From positions 62,001 through 126,000 of the forward strand of contig NZ_BSNK01000001.1 in NCBI RefSeq assembly GCF_030159955.1: DNA of 64,000 nucleotides, read 5' to 3'. Under the pieces are notes generated by a model. It saw only the letters and a list, made by a program, of their open reading frames with translations, made no database searches and was not told the origin of the DNA. The position numbers were made by a program, and so were the translations under genes. Shown here one piece after another: positions 9,127 to 17,898 of this stretch; position 1 is the stretch's first letter, and the number at the start of each line of letters is the position of its first letter. Origin of the DNA: Algimonas ampicilliniresistens (GTDB lineage Bacteria > Pseudomonadota > Alphaproteobacteria > Caulobacterales > Maricaulaceae).

Positions 9127-9300
9127 ATGGCCAGTATTATTTACGTTATTCCAGGGGCGATACTCATCGGATGCATGTTTATGATATGTCTGTCGTTCCT
9201 ACCCTCTAAAGAGTCTGTGCAGAAACTGGAACGTATCCGCCGCGAGATCACGCGGCGCGAGGCTTTGACAGCAAAACGTTCGAACACATCCAAACATTAG
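9127..9300 (+). CDS. Small single-pass membrane protein, 57 residues
   Basis: This ORF begins MASIIYVIPGAILIGCMFMI and ends in TSKH. It has one N-terminal hydrophobic helix (about 4-25) and a basic amphipathic tail (ESVQKLERIRREITRREA). It starts seven bases after the stop of the preceding tiny membrane gene and matches it in length and layout, although the sequences are not obviously homologous. Coding status rests on the clean membrane/amphipathic pattern and tight spacing; no family is recognised. It ends 34 bases before the thiolase start. Confidence 0.55.
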   Translation: MASIIYVIPGAILIGCMFMICLSFLPSKESVQKLERIRREITRREALTAKRSNTSKH

Positions 9301-9334
9301 ACCCCATCAATTTACACTCATTAAGGCCAAGTCC

Positions 9335-10522
9335 ATGACCCAATCGTCTGACCCCGTCGTTATTGTCGGTATCGCCCGTACGCCTATGGGCGCATTCATG
9401 GGCAATCTGTCCACTGTCACCGCTCCAGAGCTGGGCTCGGCAGCGATTAAGGCGGCCATGAACGAGGCCGGTGTCAACTCCGATCAGGTCGAGCAGGCGA
9501 TCATGGGCTGTGTCCTTCCCGCCGGACAAGGCCAAGCTCCCGCCCGTCAGGCCGCCCTCGGCGCGGGTCTACCGCTCGGTACTGAAGCCACCACGGTCAA
9601 CAAAATGTGCGGCTCCGGCATGCAGGCTGCGATTATGGCGCATGACGCGATCAAGGCGGGCTCAATCAATATCGCAGTCGCGGGCGGCATGGAGAGCATG
9701 TCTAACGCGCCTTATCTGCTGCCCAAAGCGCGCGGCGGCATGCGGATGGGTAATCAACAGGTGATTGATAGTATGATGCATGACGGTCTGACTGACGCCT
9801 ATGCCGGCGGCGCGATGGGCGTTTTCGCCGACGAAATCGCGACCGAATATCAATTCACCCGCGAACAGCAGGACGCTTACGCCATTGAAAGTGTGCGCCG
9901 CGCCCAAGCGGCTCAGGCCGATGGTAGCTTCGAGCGCGAACTCACGCCCGTGACGGTCAAGACCCGCAAGGGTGAGGTGATTGTCGACACAGACGAAGGC
10001 CCCGGTAATGCGATGCCTGAAAAAATCCCGAACCTACGCCCAGCCTTTTCCAAAGACGGTACGGTGACGGCCGCCAATGCCAGCTCTATTAATGACGGTG
10101 CGGCGGCGATGGTGCTGATGCGCCGCAGCCAGGCCGAGGCTGAAGGCCATAAGGTTCTGGCCGAACTCGTCAGCCACGCCGCCCATGCGCACGAACCCTC
10201 CAAGTTCACGACTGCGCCCGTCCACGCCATGCGCAAGGCGATGGAAAAGGCCGATTGGTCCGTCGACGATGTCGATCTGTGGGAAATCAACGAAGCCTTC
10301 GCCGTCGTACCAATGATTGCCATGCAGGAAATGGGCATCGACCACGCGAAAGTAAATGTGAATGGCGGTGGCTGCGTGCTCGGGCATCCTATCGGCGCGT
10401 CTGGCGCCCGCATCATGGCGACTTTGATTGGCGAAATGGAACGCCGCGACGCCAAAACTGGTGTGGCGAGCCTCTGCATTGGCGGCGGTGAAGCGACGGC
10501 GGTGTGTCTGCGGCGGGACTAG
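9335..10522 (+). CDS. Acetyl-CoA C-acetyltransferase (thiolase)
   Basis: Thiolase II condenses two acetyl-CoA to acetoacetyl-CoA, or runs in reverse in beta-oxidation. The 395-residue protein carries all catalytic residues: Cys92 in NKMCGSGMQA, His351 in GHPIGASGAR and Cys381 in CIGGGEA, plus NEAFAVVP. It could feed polyhydroxybutyrate or ketone-body metabolism (the MaoC hydratase at 49866 is consistent with acyl-CoA/PHA metabolism), but no phaB or phaC lies nearby, so phaA versus atoB cannot be decided. Confidence 0.95.
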   Translation: MTQSSDPVVIVGIARTPMGAFMGNLSTVTAPELGSAAIKAAMNEAGVNSDQVEQAIMGCVLPAGQGQAPARQAALGAGLPLGTEATTVNKMCGSGMQAAIMAHDAIKAGSINIAVAGGMESMSNAPYLLPKARGGMRMGNQQVIDSMMHDGLTDAYAGGAMGVFADEIATEYQFTREQQDAYAIESVRRAQAAQADGSFERELTPVTVKTRKGEVIVDTDEGPGNAMPEKIPNLRPAFSKDGTVTAANASSINDGAAAMVLMRRSQAEAEGHKVLAELVSHAAHAHEPSKFTTAPVHAMRKAMEKADWSVDDVDLWEINEAFAVVPMIAMQEMGIDHAKVNVNGGGCVLGHPIGASGARIMATLIGEMERRDAKTGVASLCIGGGEATAVCLRRD

Positions 10523-10542
10523 AGGGACGCAAGCTTAGTTAG

Positions 10543-10998
10543 GTGAGCTTGCCTCCCAGATATAAAACGCGTTGGGTTTACGTCCTTTTCTCGGGTGTCA
10601 TCGGATACCTGTTCAGTCTTCTATTTTTTGCTGTTTGGTTTGGCCCGATCACTGCGGAGAGCAACATATCAGGGTGGTTTGCGACAGGTTTGATCGGATT
10701 GTCAGCCGTGCCAGCTGCGGCTTTAGCTTGGCCTTCTCGGTTTCCTCGCTGGCCGGTTAGAATGTTTGCCGCTGGATGCCACACCGCTTTAATGAGCTTT
10801 ATAGTTGTCGGACTGAGCTTCGGTTTTTGGACTTTACTGAATCCGAATGAAGATCTTGAGCTTCCTATGCGATTATTTATGATTGCTCCTGCAACTGTAA
10901 TCGTTGTGATTTTGGGGTCGATCAAAACATTAGGCATACCCTATCTTTTGCTAGGTCTGACCTCGTTACTCTTCGCCGAGTGGCCTTATCGAAGATGA
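10543..10998 (+). CDS. Hypothetical four-helix membrane protein
   Basis: This 151-residue protein starts at a GTG and has four hydrophobic segments (about 12-32, 40-62, 72-95 and 108-145). It lies 20 bases after the thiolase gene. I recognise no family or catalytic motif. Codon use looks more AT-rich than that of the neighbouring thiolase, which may indicate a weakly expressed or recently acquired gene. Inner-membrane location is the only supportable statement. Confidence 0.6.
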   Translation: MSLPPRYKTRWVYVLFSGVIGYLFSLLFFAVWFGPITAESNISGWFATGLIGLSAVPAAALAWPSRFPRWPVRMFAAGCHTALMSFIVVGLSFGFWTLLNPNEDLELPMRLFMIAPATVIVVILGSIKTLGIPYLLLGLTSLLFAEWPYRR

Positions 10999-11077
10999 AG
11001 TTGCCCAAGCATAGCATCAATCGTCGAAATCATGTCGCGGCGACTTTGTTTGCGGCTATACTATCGGTGTCATTAGC

Positions 11078-12250
11078 ATGATCAATCTCACCGCCCTCCG
11101 CGCCGACACACCCACCTGCGAAACGCTGGCGCATTTCAACAATGCGGGGGCCTCATTGATGCCGAACCCTGTCTACGCCGCGATGACGGACCATCAGGCG
11201 TTGGAGCAGGCGGTTGGCGGTTATGAGGCGCAGGCGGATGCCGCACCTGCCATTGCTGATTTCTACGCGGCCTTTGCGGATATGCTGAATTGCGACCCGT
11301 TTGAGATCGCCTTCATGGAAAGCGCGACGAAGGCGTGGGACGCCGTGTTTTATTCGCTGCCATTGGTGGCAGGCGACCGGGTCTTGGTCCACCGCTCCAC
11401 CTATTCGTCCAACTATCTGGCGCTGTTGCAACTGGCGCGGCGTAAAGGATTAGGTATCGATTTTGTGCCGAGCGATGCGCACGGTCAGATCGATTTAGAG
11501 TCGCTGCCCGGCCTTTTGACGGGCCGGACCAAGCTGATCCTGCTGACCCATTGTCCGTCGCAAAGCGGTCTGATCCAGCCCGCGGAAGCGGTCGGTCGCT
11601 TCGCCAAGGATTATGGTCTGCTCTATCTGCTCGATGCCTGCCAATCGGCAGGACAGATGCCGCTGGATGTGCAGGCGATTGGGTGTGACGCGCTGACCGG
11701 CACAGGTCGGAAGTTTTTGCGCGGACCGCGCGGAACTGGCTTTCTCTATATGCGCCGCGATCTGGCGGACCGGATCGAACCGACCATGGTCGATCTGCAA
11801 AGTGCGGAATGGTTGGCGCAAGATCGTTACATACTCGCCGATGGCGCGCGTCGGTTCGAAGCGTGGGAGCGTAATGTCGCCGGGCAGATCGCGCTGGGTC
11901 AGGCCGTACGCTATGCGCTCGACATCGGATTGGATGTCATCGCCGGACGCGTTCAGCCAATGGCGGCGGAATTACGCGAAGCACTCGCCGCCGTGCCGGA
12001 TGTGACGGTGCATGATCCGGGTCAGCAACGCTCCGCCATCGTGACCTTTTCAAAACAAGGTGTGAATCCGGCGGACGCAAAACGGATCTTGCGCGACCAG
12101 CAGATCAACGTCTCTATCGTGCCGCGCAATTGGGCCTTGCTAGACGCGGAAGAGCGCGATCTGCCTGACCTTATTCGCGCCAGCCTCCATGCCTATAATA
12201 GCGAAGACGAGATCACCCGATTGGTGAGCGCCGTCGCTGGGCTTTCGTGA
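11078..12250 (+). CDS. Class V PLP-dependent aminotransferase / cysteine desulfurase-like
   Basis: A 390-residue fold-type I PLP enzyme. Visible landmarks are NNAGASLMP near 21 (substrate loop), ESATKAWDAVFYSL near 81, DACQSAGQMPLDV with Asp186 contacting the pyridine nitrogen, and Lys212 in GTGRKFLRGPRGTGFLY as the Schiff-base lysine. This is the SufS/CsdA-like class V family, but the C-terminal cysteine loop of true cysteine desulfurases is not evident, so the substrate may be another amino acid (isopenicillin-epimerase-like or selenocysteine-lyase-like proteins are alternatives). It is convergent with the SulP gene. Confidence 0.85.
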   Translation: MINLTALRADTPTCETLAHFNNAGASLMPNPVYAAMTDHQALEQAVGGYEAQADAAPAIADFYAAFADMLNCDPFEIAFMESATKAWDAVFYSLPLVAGDRVLVHRSTYSSNYLALLQLARRKGLGIDFVPSDAHGQIDLESLPGLLTGRTKLILLTHCPSQSGLIQPAEAVGRFAKDYGLLYLLDACQSAGQMPLDVQAIGCDALTGTGRKFLRGPRGTGFLYMRRDLADRIEPTMVDLQSAEWLAQDRYILADGARRFEAWERNVAGQIALGQAVRYALDIGLDVIAGRVQPMAAELREALAAVPDVTVHDPGQQRSAIVTFSKQGVNPADAKRILRDQQINVSIVPRNWALLDAEERDLPDLIRASLHAYNSEDEITRLVSAVAGLS

Positions 12251-12276
12251 CCACTGCGATCTAATGACCCGACCCT

Positions 12277-13914
12277 CTAATGTCCCGAGCCAAGGCGGCC
12301 GAGACGGACATTGTAATCGACAGCCAGTTCGTAATCGGGATCGTCATCACTATCGACAATCAACTGCCCAGCTTTGTTGAGAAGTTGGTGGCAATCATGC
12401 GTCAGGTGACGCAGTTGCAGCTGTTTGCCAGCGGCTTCATATTTGGCGGCGATGGCCTCAATGGCTTGCAGGGCGCTTTGGTCGACAACGCGTGAGTTGG
12501 CGAAGTCAACGATCACCGTGTCAGGATCGTCGGCGACGGTGAACAATTCCGAAAAGCCGTCCGCTGAGCCGAAGAAGAGCGGACCTTCCAGCATATAGAT
12601 CTTGGTATCGCCTTCTGTTTTCGTGTGGGCATCAATGCGCCGCGACGCGTTCCATGCATAGGCGAGGGCGCTCACGATTACGCCGACCACGACGGCAACA
12701 GCCAGATCGTGCCAGACAGTGACGACGGTAACGAGGACGATGACAGCCGCATCCAGCTTAGGGATGCGGGTCATGATTTTGAACGATTGCCAAGCAAATG
12801 TGCCAATCACGACCATGAACATCACGCCGACCAATGCGGCCAAGGGAATAACCTCAATGACCGGGCTGGCGAACAGGATGAAGGCGAGCAGAAACAACGC
12901 CGCAGAAATACCGGACAGGCGCGTCCGGCCCCCGGACTTCACATTGATCATGCTCTGCCCGATCATGGCGCAACCGCCCATGCCGCCAAAGAAGCCGGTG
13001 ACCGTATTGGCGACGCCTTGCGCGACACATTCTTGGCTTGCACCGCCGCGTTCTTCTTTAATCTCGCCGACGAGATTGAGCGTCAGTAGGCTTTCAATCA
13101 GACCAATAGCGGCCAAAATAACGGCGTAGGGGACGATGATCTCGAATGTTTCCAAATTGAGCGGAACCATCGGAATATGGAATTGCGGCAGGCCGCCCGC
13201 GATGGAGGACATGTCGCCCACGGACGGAACGTCGATTCCAAAGCCGATGACAATCGCAGCGACAATGCCGATCCCGGCCAAAGGGGCGGGGATGGCTTTG
13301 GTGATCTTAGGCGTGACCCAGATCAGGAGCATGGTTAAAGCCACCAGTCCGAGCATGACCAGAAGCTGTGGGCCTTCCATCCATGTGCCGTTGAGCATGT
13401 TAAAAGGACCAGGATGATCGGTCGGCGGGGCTGGGCTTGTTTGAAACTGTGTCAGCTGAGCCAGCCCAATCACGATGGCGAGGCCATTGACGAAGCCGAG
13501 CATGACCGGATGAGGGACGAGACGGATGAACTTCCCCAGCCGGAAGACGCCTGCGAGAATTTGTAAAATACCCATCAAGACAACGGTTGCGAATAGATAT
13601 TCGACGCCGTGTACGGCCACGAGTGCGACCATGACCACGGCTAGTGCGCCGGTCGCGCCGCTAATCATGCCGGGCCGTCCGCCGATGACGGCTGTGATCA
13701 GGCCAACGATGAAGGCGGCATAGAGACCCACTAACGGCTCGACGCCCGCGACAAAAGCAAACGCCACCGCTTCGGGCACAAGCGCGAGTGCAACGGTCAG
13801 GCCAGCTAGCAATTCAATCTTGATCCGATTGGCGTTGAACGTCATCGGGCCGGATCGGCGTCGCGCTGGAATGGAAATGCGATCGGCAAAAGCCGACAGG
13901 GTCGAGGAAATCAT
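12277..13914 (-). CDS. SulP-family anion transporter with STAS domain
   Basis: This 545-residue inner-membrane protein has the SulP transmembrane core (hydrophobic segments from residue 30 to about 425, including LLAGLTVALALVPEAVAFAFVAGV and GGMGGCAMIGQSMINVKSGGRTRLSG) and a C-terminal cytosolic STAS domain from about 440 (MLEGPLFFGSADGFSELF, then FANSRVVDQSALQAIEAI with the conserved Asp/Ser). Family members carry sulfate, bicarbonate or dicarboxylates with H+ or Na+; the substrate here is not determined. A bicarbonate role would fit with the delta carbonic anhydrase in the same window, but that is speculation. Confidence 0.93.
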   Translation of the reverse strand: MISSTLSAFADRISIPARRRSGPMTFNANRIKIELLAGLTVALALVPEAVAFAFVAGVEPLVGLYAAFIVGLITAVIGGRPGMISGATGALAVVMVALVAVHGVEYLFATVVLMGILQILAGVFRLGKFIRLVPHPVMLGFVNGLAIVIGLAQLTQFQTSPAPPTDHPGPFNMLNGTWMEGPQLLVMLGLVALTMLLIWVTPKITKAIPAPLAGIGIVAAIVIGFGIDVPSVGDMSSIAGGLPQFHIPMVPLNLETFEIIVPYAVILAAIGLIESLLTLNLVGEIKEERGGASQECVAQGVANTVTGFFGGMGGCAMIGQSMINVKSGGRTRLSGISAALFLLAFILFASPVIEVIPLAALVGVMFMVVIGTFAWQSFKIMTRIPKLDAAVIVLVTVVTVWHDLAVAVVVGVIVSALAYAWNASRRIDAHTKTEGDTKIYMLEGPLFFGSADGFSELFTVADDPDTVIVDFANSRVVDQSALQAIEAIAAKYEAAGKQLQLRHLTHDCHQLLNKAGQLIVDSDDDPDYELAVDYNVRLGRLGSGH

Positions 13915-14021
13915 GGGAGCGCCAACAGAAAGGCTAAGCAGAAGCCGCGGCGCGTAAGCGAGGGCGGAAGGCTTGGCAAGGCTTCCCAGCCGTTATGGAG
14001 CGGTCATAGGCTGTTCTAAGA

Positions 14022-14303
14022 CTAGGTTTCGTCGTTCACCCAGCTGTAAAGATCGCCGAACCCGGCGGCGTCGGCTTCCGAAGCCCAAAGTTCCGTATCG
14101 TCCGGTTGAGTGCTGAAGACAAAGAACCCAGCGACCAGCGTGGCGGCGATCCCGGCCAGAGCTGTCCAGACCCAAGGCTTGCGATCATTGGCGGCTGGCA
14201 AAGGCGTTTGCGCCTTGGCGGCGGCCATAATCCGGTCGGTCAGATCAGCGCGCGGTGCTGGTGCGGCACTGTCTTTGAAGAGCTTTCCGAAATCCTCAGA
14301 CAT
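14022..14303 (-). CDS. Putative anti-sigma factor, single-pass
   Basis: A 93-residue protein overlapping the end of the ECF sigma gene by eight bases, the usual position of a cognate anti-sigma factor. The cytosolic N-terminus (MSEDFGKLFKDSAAPAPRADLTDRIMAAA) is followed by one transmembrane helix at about 43-62 and a short acidic periplasmic tail ending YSWVNDET. There is no HxxxCxxC zinc motif, so it is not a ZAS-type anti-sigma. The function is inferred from position and topology only. Confidence 0.7.
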   Translation of the reverse strand: MSEDFGKLFKDSAAPAPRADLTDRIMAAAKAQTPLPAANDRKPWVWTALAGIAATLVAGFFVFSTQPDDTELWASEADAAGFGDLYSWVNDET

Positions 14304-14838
14304 GTTCAGTCTCCTGCATCAAGGCTTTCAACCCTTTTCGTCCTCGAACGAGGAGGGCTTCATAGGCTTTCTGGCCAATACCCATAATCTCTGCGGCGTC
14401 GCGCTGCGACATATCTTCGTCGTAACGAAGGGTTAGGGCGGCGCGCTGTCGATCTGGCAGAGACATCATGGCCGTTTGTAAACCGTCCCATCGTTCGCGG
14501 TTGACCAAGGCTGCCTCGGCTCCTGTTCGACCATCGGGATAATCCGCCATCTCACCCGGCAAATCTGGCCGTTTTTTACGCAGCCGATCATAACAATCAT
14601 TCGTCGCGACTCGGCATAACCAGGTCAAGATCCGCGCGTCGCCGTCCCGCCAATCCGGCGCGGCGCGCCAGAATTTTAAAAACGTCTCCTGGCACACATC
14701 TTCGGCGTCATAAGTGTCACCCAACAGGCGGTAAGCCACGCGGTGCAGGCTCGCCGATCGGCGATCAATCAGCGCACGCAGCGCCGATTCATTCCCGGCC
14801 CGTAGGCCGGAAATGAGATCATTGTCGGGGTCGCTCAC
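14296..14838 (-). CDS. ECF-family RNA polymerase sigma factor
   Basis: This 180-residue sigma-70 factor of the extracytoplasmic-function group contains region 2 (HRVAYRLLGDTYDAEDVCQETFLKFWRAAPDW, about 32-65), a short linker, and region 4 (LPDRQRAALTLRYDEDMSQRDAAEIMGIGQKAYEALLVRGRKGLKALM, about 125-173). It sits between an EF-hand protein 15 bases upstream and a putative membrane anti-sigma with which it overlaps. It is not flanked by phyR or nepR, so it is not EcfG. It is probably released by an envelope signal and autoregulates the operon, by analogy with similar loci. Confidence 0.92.
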   Translation of the reverse strand: MSDPDNDLISGLRAGNESALRALIDRRSASLHRVAYRLLGDTYDAEDVCQETFLKFWRAAPDWRDGDARILTWLCRVATNDCYDRLRKKRPDLPGEMADYPDGRTGAEAALVNRERWDGLQTAMMSLPDRQRAALTLRYDEDMSQRDAAEIMGIGQKAYEALLVRGRKGLKALMQETEHV

Positions 14839-14853
14839 GCTGTCCGATCGATC

Positions 14854-15495
14854 TTATTGACCGGGAGGCGGTGGCGGTGGACCGTTCCGCTTGCGCGCTT
14901 TGCGGCCTTCGCCTTTTGTCAGCACACCATCATTATTGGCGTCCATTCGGGAAAAGAGAGCTTCGCCCATTGCGTCATATTCAGCGCGTGAGACCAATCC
15001 GTCGCCATCGGCATCAAGGCGTGGACGTTCGGCACGACGCTTTTTGGGTTGGCCTTTGGCTTTAGCTTTGCGTTGGTCGCGCACCGCCTTCATGGCCTCG
15101 CGGGCTTCGGCCCGTTCTGCCTCGGACAAAGATCCATCTTCATCGCTGTCGAACCGTTCGAGCGCCATTTCATGGCGTTTGTCCTTACGGTCGCTGCGGC
15201 GCTCTTTCATCTGTTCACGGGCCGCTTGCATTTCAGCTTCGGTAACGGCGCCGTCGCCATTGGTATCCATGCTGAGAAAGCGTTTTCGGGCCTGCTCTGT
15301 GCGGTCATTCTCGCGCAGGGTCCGCATTTCGTCGGGTGTCAGTTGACCATCAAAGTTAGCGTCTGCTGCCGCGAAGCGAGCATCGCCAGCGGCTTTGAAT
15401 TCGGCCCGGGTCACTTCGCCATTACCGTCTAGATCGGCGGCTGGCGTGGCAGCGATCAGGGCGGTCGCAGCCAGAAGGAGTAGGGGTTTATACAT
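14854..15495 (-). CDS. Secreted EF-hand calcium-binding protein
   Basis: The start at ATG 15495 has a perfect GGAGG five bases upstream (an ATG at 15507 is in frame but has no such site). The 213-residue product has a signal peptide (MYKPLLLLAATALIAATPAA) and six EF-hand-type loops: DLDGNGEVTRAE, DANFDGQLTPDE, DTNGDGAVTEAE, DSDEDGSLSEAE, DADGDGLVSRAE and DANNDGVLTKGE. These are separated by basic helices, and the protein ends in a proline run. It should bind Ca2+ in the periplasm or at the surface. As first gene of the ECF sigma operon, it may be a regulon member or an input of the sigma system. Confidence 0.9.
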   Translation of the reverse strand: MYKPLLLLAATALIAATPAADLDGNGEVTRAEFKAAGDARFAAADANFDGQLTPDEMRTLRENDRTEQARKRFLSMDTNGDGAVTEAEMQAAREQMKERRSDRKDKRHEMALERFDSDEDGSLSEAERAEAREAMKAVRDQRKAKAKGQPKKRRAERPRLDADGDGLVSRAEYDAMGEALFSRMDANNDGVLTKGEGRKARKRNGPPPPPPGQ

Positions 15496-15584
15496 GAGAG
15501 CCTCCATTATTGTGTCTCATACACTCTAACGGGCGGTCTGGCGATTTCCTGCGCCTTGGCAGAAATTTGTGCAGTGCAGCTCTG

Positions 15585-16319
15585 TTAGCCTGTCCGGGCG
15601 ACCTTGGCTCTGTCGGTCACATTCCGCATCTTGTCGAGCACGACTACGGGCAATTTAGCGTCAAGCGCATGGCCGCCATAAGGGGCGGGTGCACCCAGAT
15701 GATCACGTACAATATCGCGGAGCATCAAAGCCGTTTCGACGGCGTCACAGGTTGGTCCCAAGGACAATGTGACTGGGTCCCAGAGGCGGTTACGACGACG
15801 CACAGCATCAATGGTCCAATAGGCCCGCATGAAGCCGTCGACACGTGTGTCATAGCCGAGCAGGCAGATATCCGCCCCGGCTGCCAAGCTGGCTTGGGCG
15901 GGCGATAGACCGGCCGGGCCAACGGCAAAGACCCAGTCATAAGAGAGGGAAAGGGCCGCCATGGTGCCGAGCGCGTCAGCCAGACCTTCAGGCCGGATGA
16001 CGCCCGCTGAGAAATGTTCATTCGATGTAACGAATAGGGCGTCGCGCAATTCGCATCGACCCTCAATGAAATCATCAAGCGTGCGTGAATAAAGGACGCC
16101 GGCGGCTTCCATCAAAGCGCCGTCAGTGCCGTCTAATAGAAGGACGGTTTCGCCGCGCTTCGCCGCTTCCCGAGCCAAACGCAGAGTCGCGCCGATCAAT
16201 TGCGCATGGCAGGATGGCTCAAGTGCCGCGCAGAGAACGCCGACAAGGCGACCTGCGGGCTGATAAGTCTGCACAGCCGGGATTTTGGCTCCCGGAGCCA
16301 CATCGGGCCGAGCACTCAT
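15585..16319 (-). CDS. ParA/MinD-like protein lacking the Walker A motif
   Basis: About 244 residues from ATG 16319, which has AAAGGTGG upstream. The architecture follows FlhG/MinD: a beta strand (LVGVLCAALE), a switch-like VLLLDGTDG, DDFIEGRCELRDALF, and YDWVFAVGPAGLSPAQASLAAGADICLLGYDTRVDGF in the DTPAG position. However, where the GKGGVGKT P-loop should be, the sequence reads AALEPSCHAQLIG, with no Lys or Gly-rich loop. It is therefore probably a pseudo-ATPase. The family link is inferred from the pattern and is not certain. Its neighbours (LpoA-like lipoprotein) suggest a cell-envelope or polar role. Confidence 0.6.
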   Translation of the reverse strand: MSARPDVAPGAKIPAVQTYQPAGRLVGVLCAALEPSCHAQLIGATLRLAREAAKRGETVLLLDGTDGALMEAAGVLYSRTLDDFIEGRCELRDALFVTSNEHFSAGVIRPEGLADALGTMAALSLSYDWVFAVGPAGLSPAQASLAAGADICLLGYDTRVDGFMRAYWTIDAVRRRNRLWDPVTLSLGPTCDAVETALMLRDIVRDHLGAPAPYGGHALDAKLPVVVLDKMRNVTDRAKVARTG

Positions 16320-16446
16320 TTTACCACCTTTCACCGGCGTCTTTGCGACGCTCGTTAGAGAGGGGTGTAGCGGCGACGCACTAAGGTCCCGCTAAGGAGC
16401 GTGGTTAAATGACGTTAAGCGAAAGTTTCAGAAGTCAGCTGTCTGA

Positions 16447-17814
16447 TCAGCTCTCTGGGGCTGGTCCACGTGGCGCTGGATCAATGACGCGGAATTGTCC
16501 GTCCATGACGCGGAAGACAGCGATGCCTCGATCCGGGCGTCCATCAGGACCGAACCGGACATAGCCATCCGTGCCGTAAAAACCGAGCGGGCTTTCGATG
16601 CGCCGGATGCGGGTGCGCGGATCACCGTCAGCCACAATCGCGCCGAGTTGAACAGCGTCATAGGCAAGGCTGGCCAGTGAGGACGGCGTATCTCCATAAG
16701 CGCGCTCATAATCCGTAAGGAAAGCCGCGCGAGCTTCCTTATCGGCGGCGGCGAAGACACCGCCACCCAGTGCCGGTTCACGCGCCGTGTCGCGATTGTC
16801 CCAGCGGGATGTCCCCATAAACATCACGCGAGCGGGATCGACGCCATTGAAAGGCATGAGCGGGGCGAGAGAGCGTAGCGCCGTTCCGCCTTCAGGCAGC
16901 AGGATCGCCTCAAAAGCGTCGCGCGTCGCGCTGGAGCGTCCCTGGCGATGGAAATCCGCGATTCTCTTTGCTGGAGCCTGCATGACGGAAATATCGTTGC
17001 CGTCATAGGTTTCCACGGCCGTCAATTCGCCGCCGACACGCGCAACAGCCTGTTCATATGCGCGCAATACGCGGCGACCATAAGCATCGTCGGGGCCGAG
17101 ATAAGCAAAGCGGAGAACCCCTTCAGAGGCGGCGTAACCGACAATGCGCTCGACTTCGGACTCTGGCGGGAAAGAGAGCAAATAGCGTCCGCGTTCCGCC
17201 ACGGATTGATCATTAGAGAAGGCCAGAACGGGAGTTCCAGACGGTGTAGCAATCTGCGACGCCGCCAGCACATTGCGTGCGATAACCGGGCCTAGAATAA
17301 CATCTGCGCCTTGCTGCAGGGCGGCCGTTGTGGCCGATCGAGTGCCGTCTTCAGTGCCTTTGGTGTCAAGCACGGTCAGGACGACGTCGGGGTCTGGCCG
17401 CTGAAATAAGGCGAGCTCAGCTGCTCTAAACATAGAGGCGGCCTCTTCGCGCAGACGCGGGCTGCGAGCGGAAAAGGGCAAAAGAAGCGCGACACGTTTG
17501 GTGTCACGTCCGGCCATGTGCGGCAGAGTGAGACCGTCACGATTATTGAAATAGGGGGCGGCGGCGTCGGGCACATCAATGGTCGTGTCCACTTCGACCG
17601 GATCATCGCGTCTATCTTGCGGATCGGGCGTCTGGTCCGGCGTGGTTTGTGGTGGCGCGGGGCGATCTGGGACTTGGCCGACGGGGCCGGGACGCGGCTG
17701 TGGGTCCATCGGTACCGTTGTGCAGGCACATAATGTGAGCGCTACAAGCGCCATGAGCGCTGTCTTCAGCTCTATCTTGGTTTTACGGACGCGCTCGCGC
17801 ATAGTCTGGCTCAC
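16447..17814 (-). CDS. LpoA/YraM-like lipoprotein, penicillin-binding protein activator
   Basis: This 455-residue protein has a lipoprotein signal (VALTLCAC, lipidated Cys31), a Pro-rich linker to about residue 75, then a type 1 periplasmic-binding fold (VALLLPFSARSPRLREEAASMFRAAELALFQ... to the C-terminus). It matches the C-terminal domain of E. coli LpoA, which activates PBP1A from the outer membrane; the TPR-rich N-terminal domain of LpoA is absent. Divergent rsmI-yraN-BON genes next door reproduce the yraM/yraL/yraN/yraP arrangement, which supports the assignment over an amino-acid ABC binding protein. Confidence 0.85.
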   Translation of the reverse strand: MSQTMRERVRKTKIELKTALMALVALTLCACTTVPMDPQPRPGPVGQVPDRPAPPQTTPDQTPDPQDRRDDPVEVDTTIDVPDAAAPYFNNRDGLTLPHMAGRDTKRVALLLPFSARSPRLREEAASMFRAAELALFQRPDPDVVLTVLDTKGTEDGTRSATTAALQQGADVILGPVIARNVLAASQIATPSGTPVLAFSNDQSVAERGRYLLSFPPESEVERIVGYAASEGVLRFAYLGPDDAYGRRVLRAYEQAVARVGGELTAVETYDGNDISVMQAPAKRIADFHRQGRSSATRDAFEAILLPEGGTALRSLAPLMPFNGVDPARVMFMGTSRWDNRDTAREPALGGGVFAAADKEARAAFLTDYERAYGDTPSSLASLAYDAVQLGAIVADGDPRTRIRRIESPLGFYGTDGYVRFGPDGRPDRGIAVFRVMDGQFRVIDPAPRGPAPES

Positions 17815-17898
17815 AACTTCTTCCTAGATCGTTCAGACATCCGGAAAGGTCCGACCATCGTTACGTCTCCTATAAGCGAGCGTGAGCCCGCGCAACCA

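Noticed and set aside
16404-16417. TTAA-N6-TTAA upstream of the ParA-like gene
   Set aside because: The CtrA consensus needs a seven-base spacer; this one has six.
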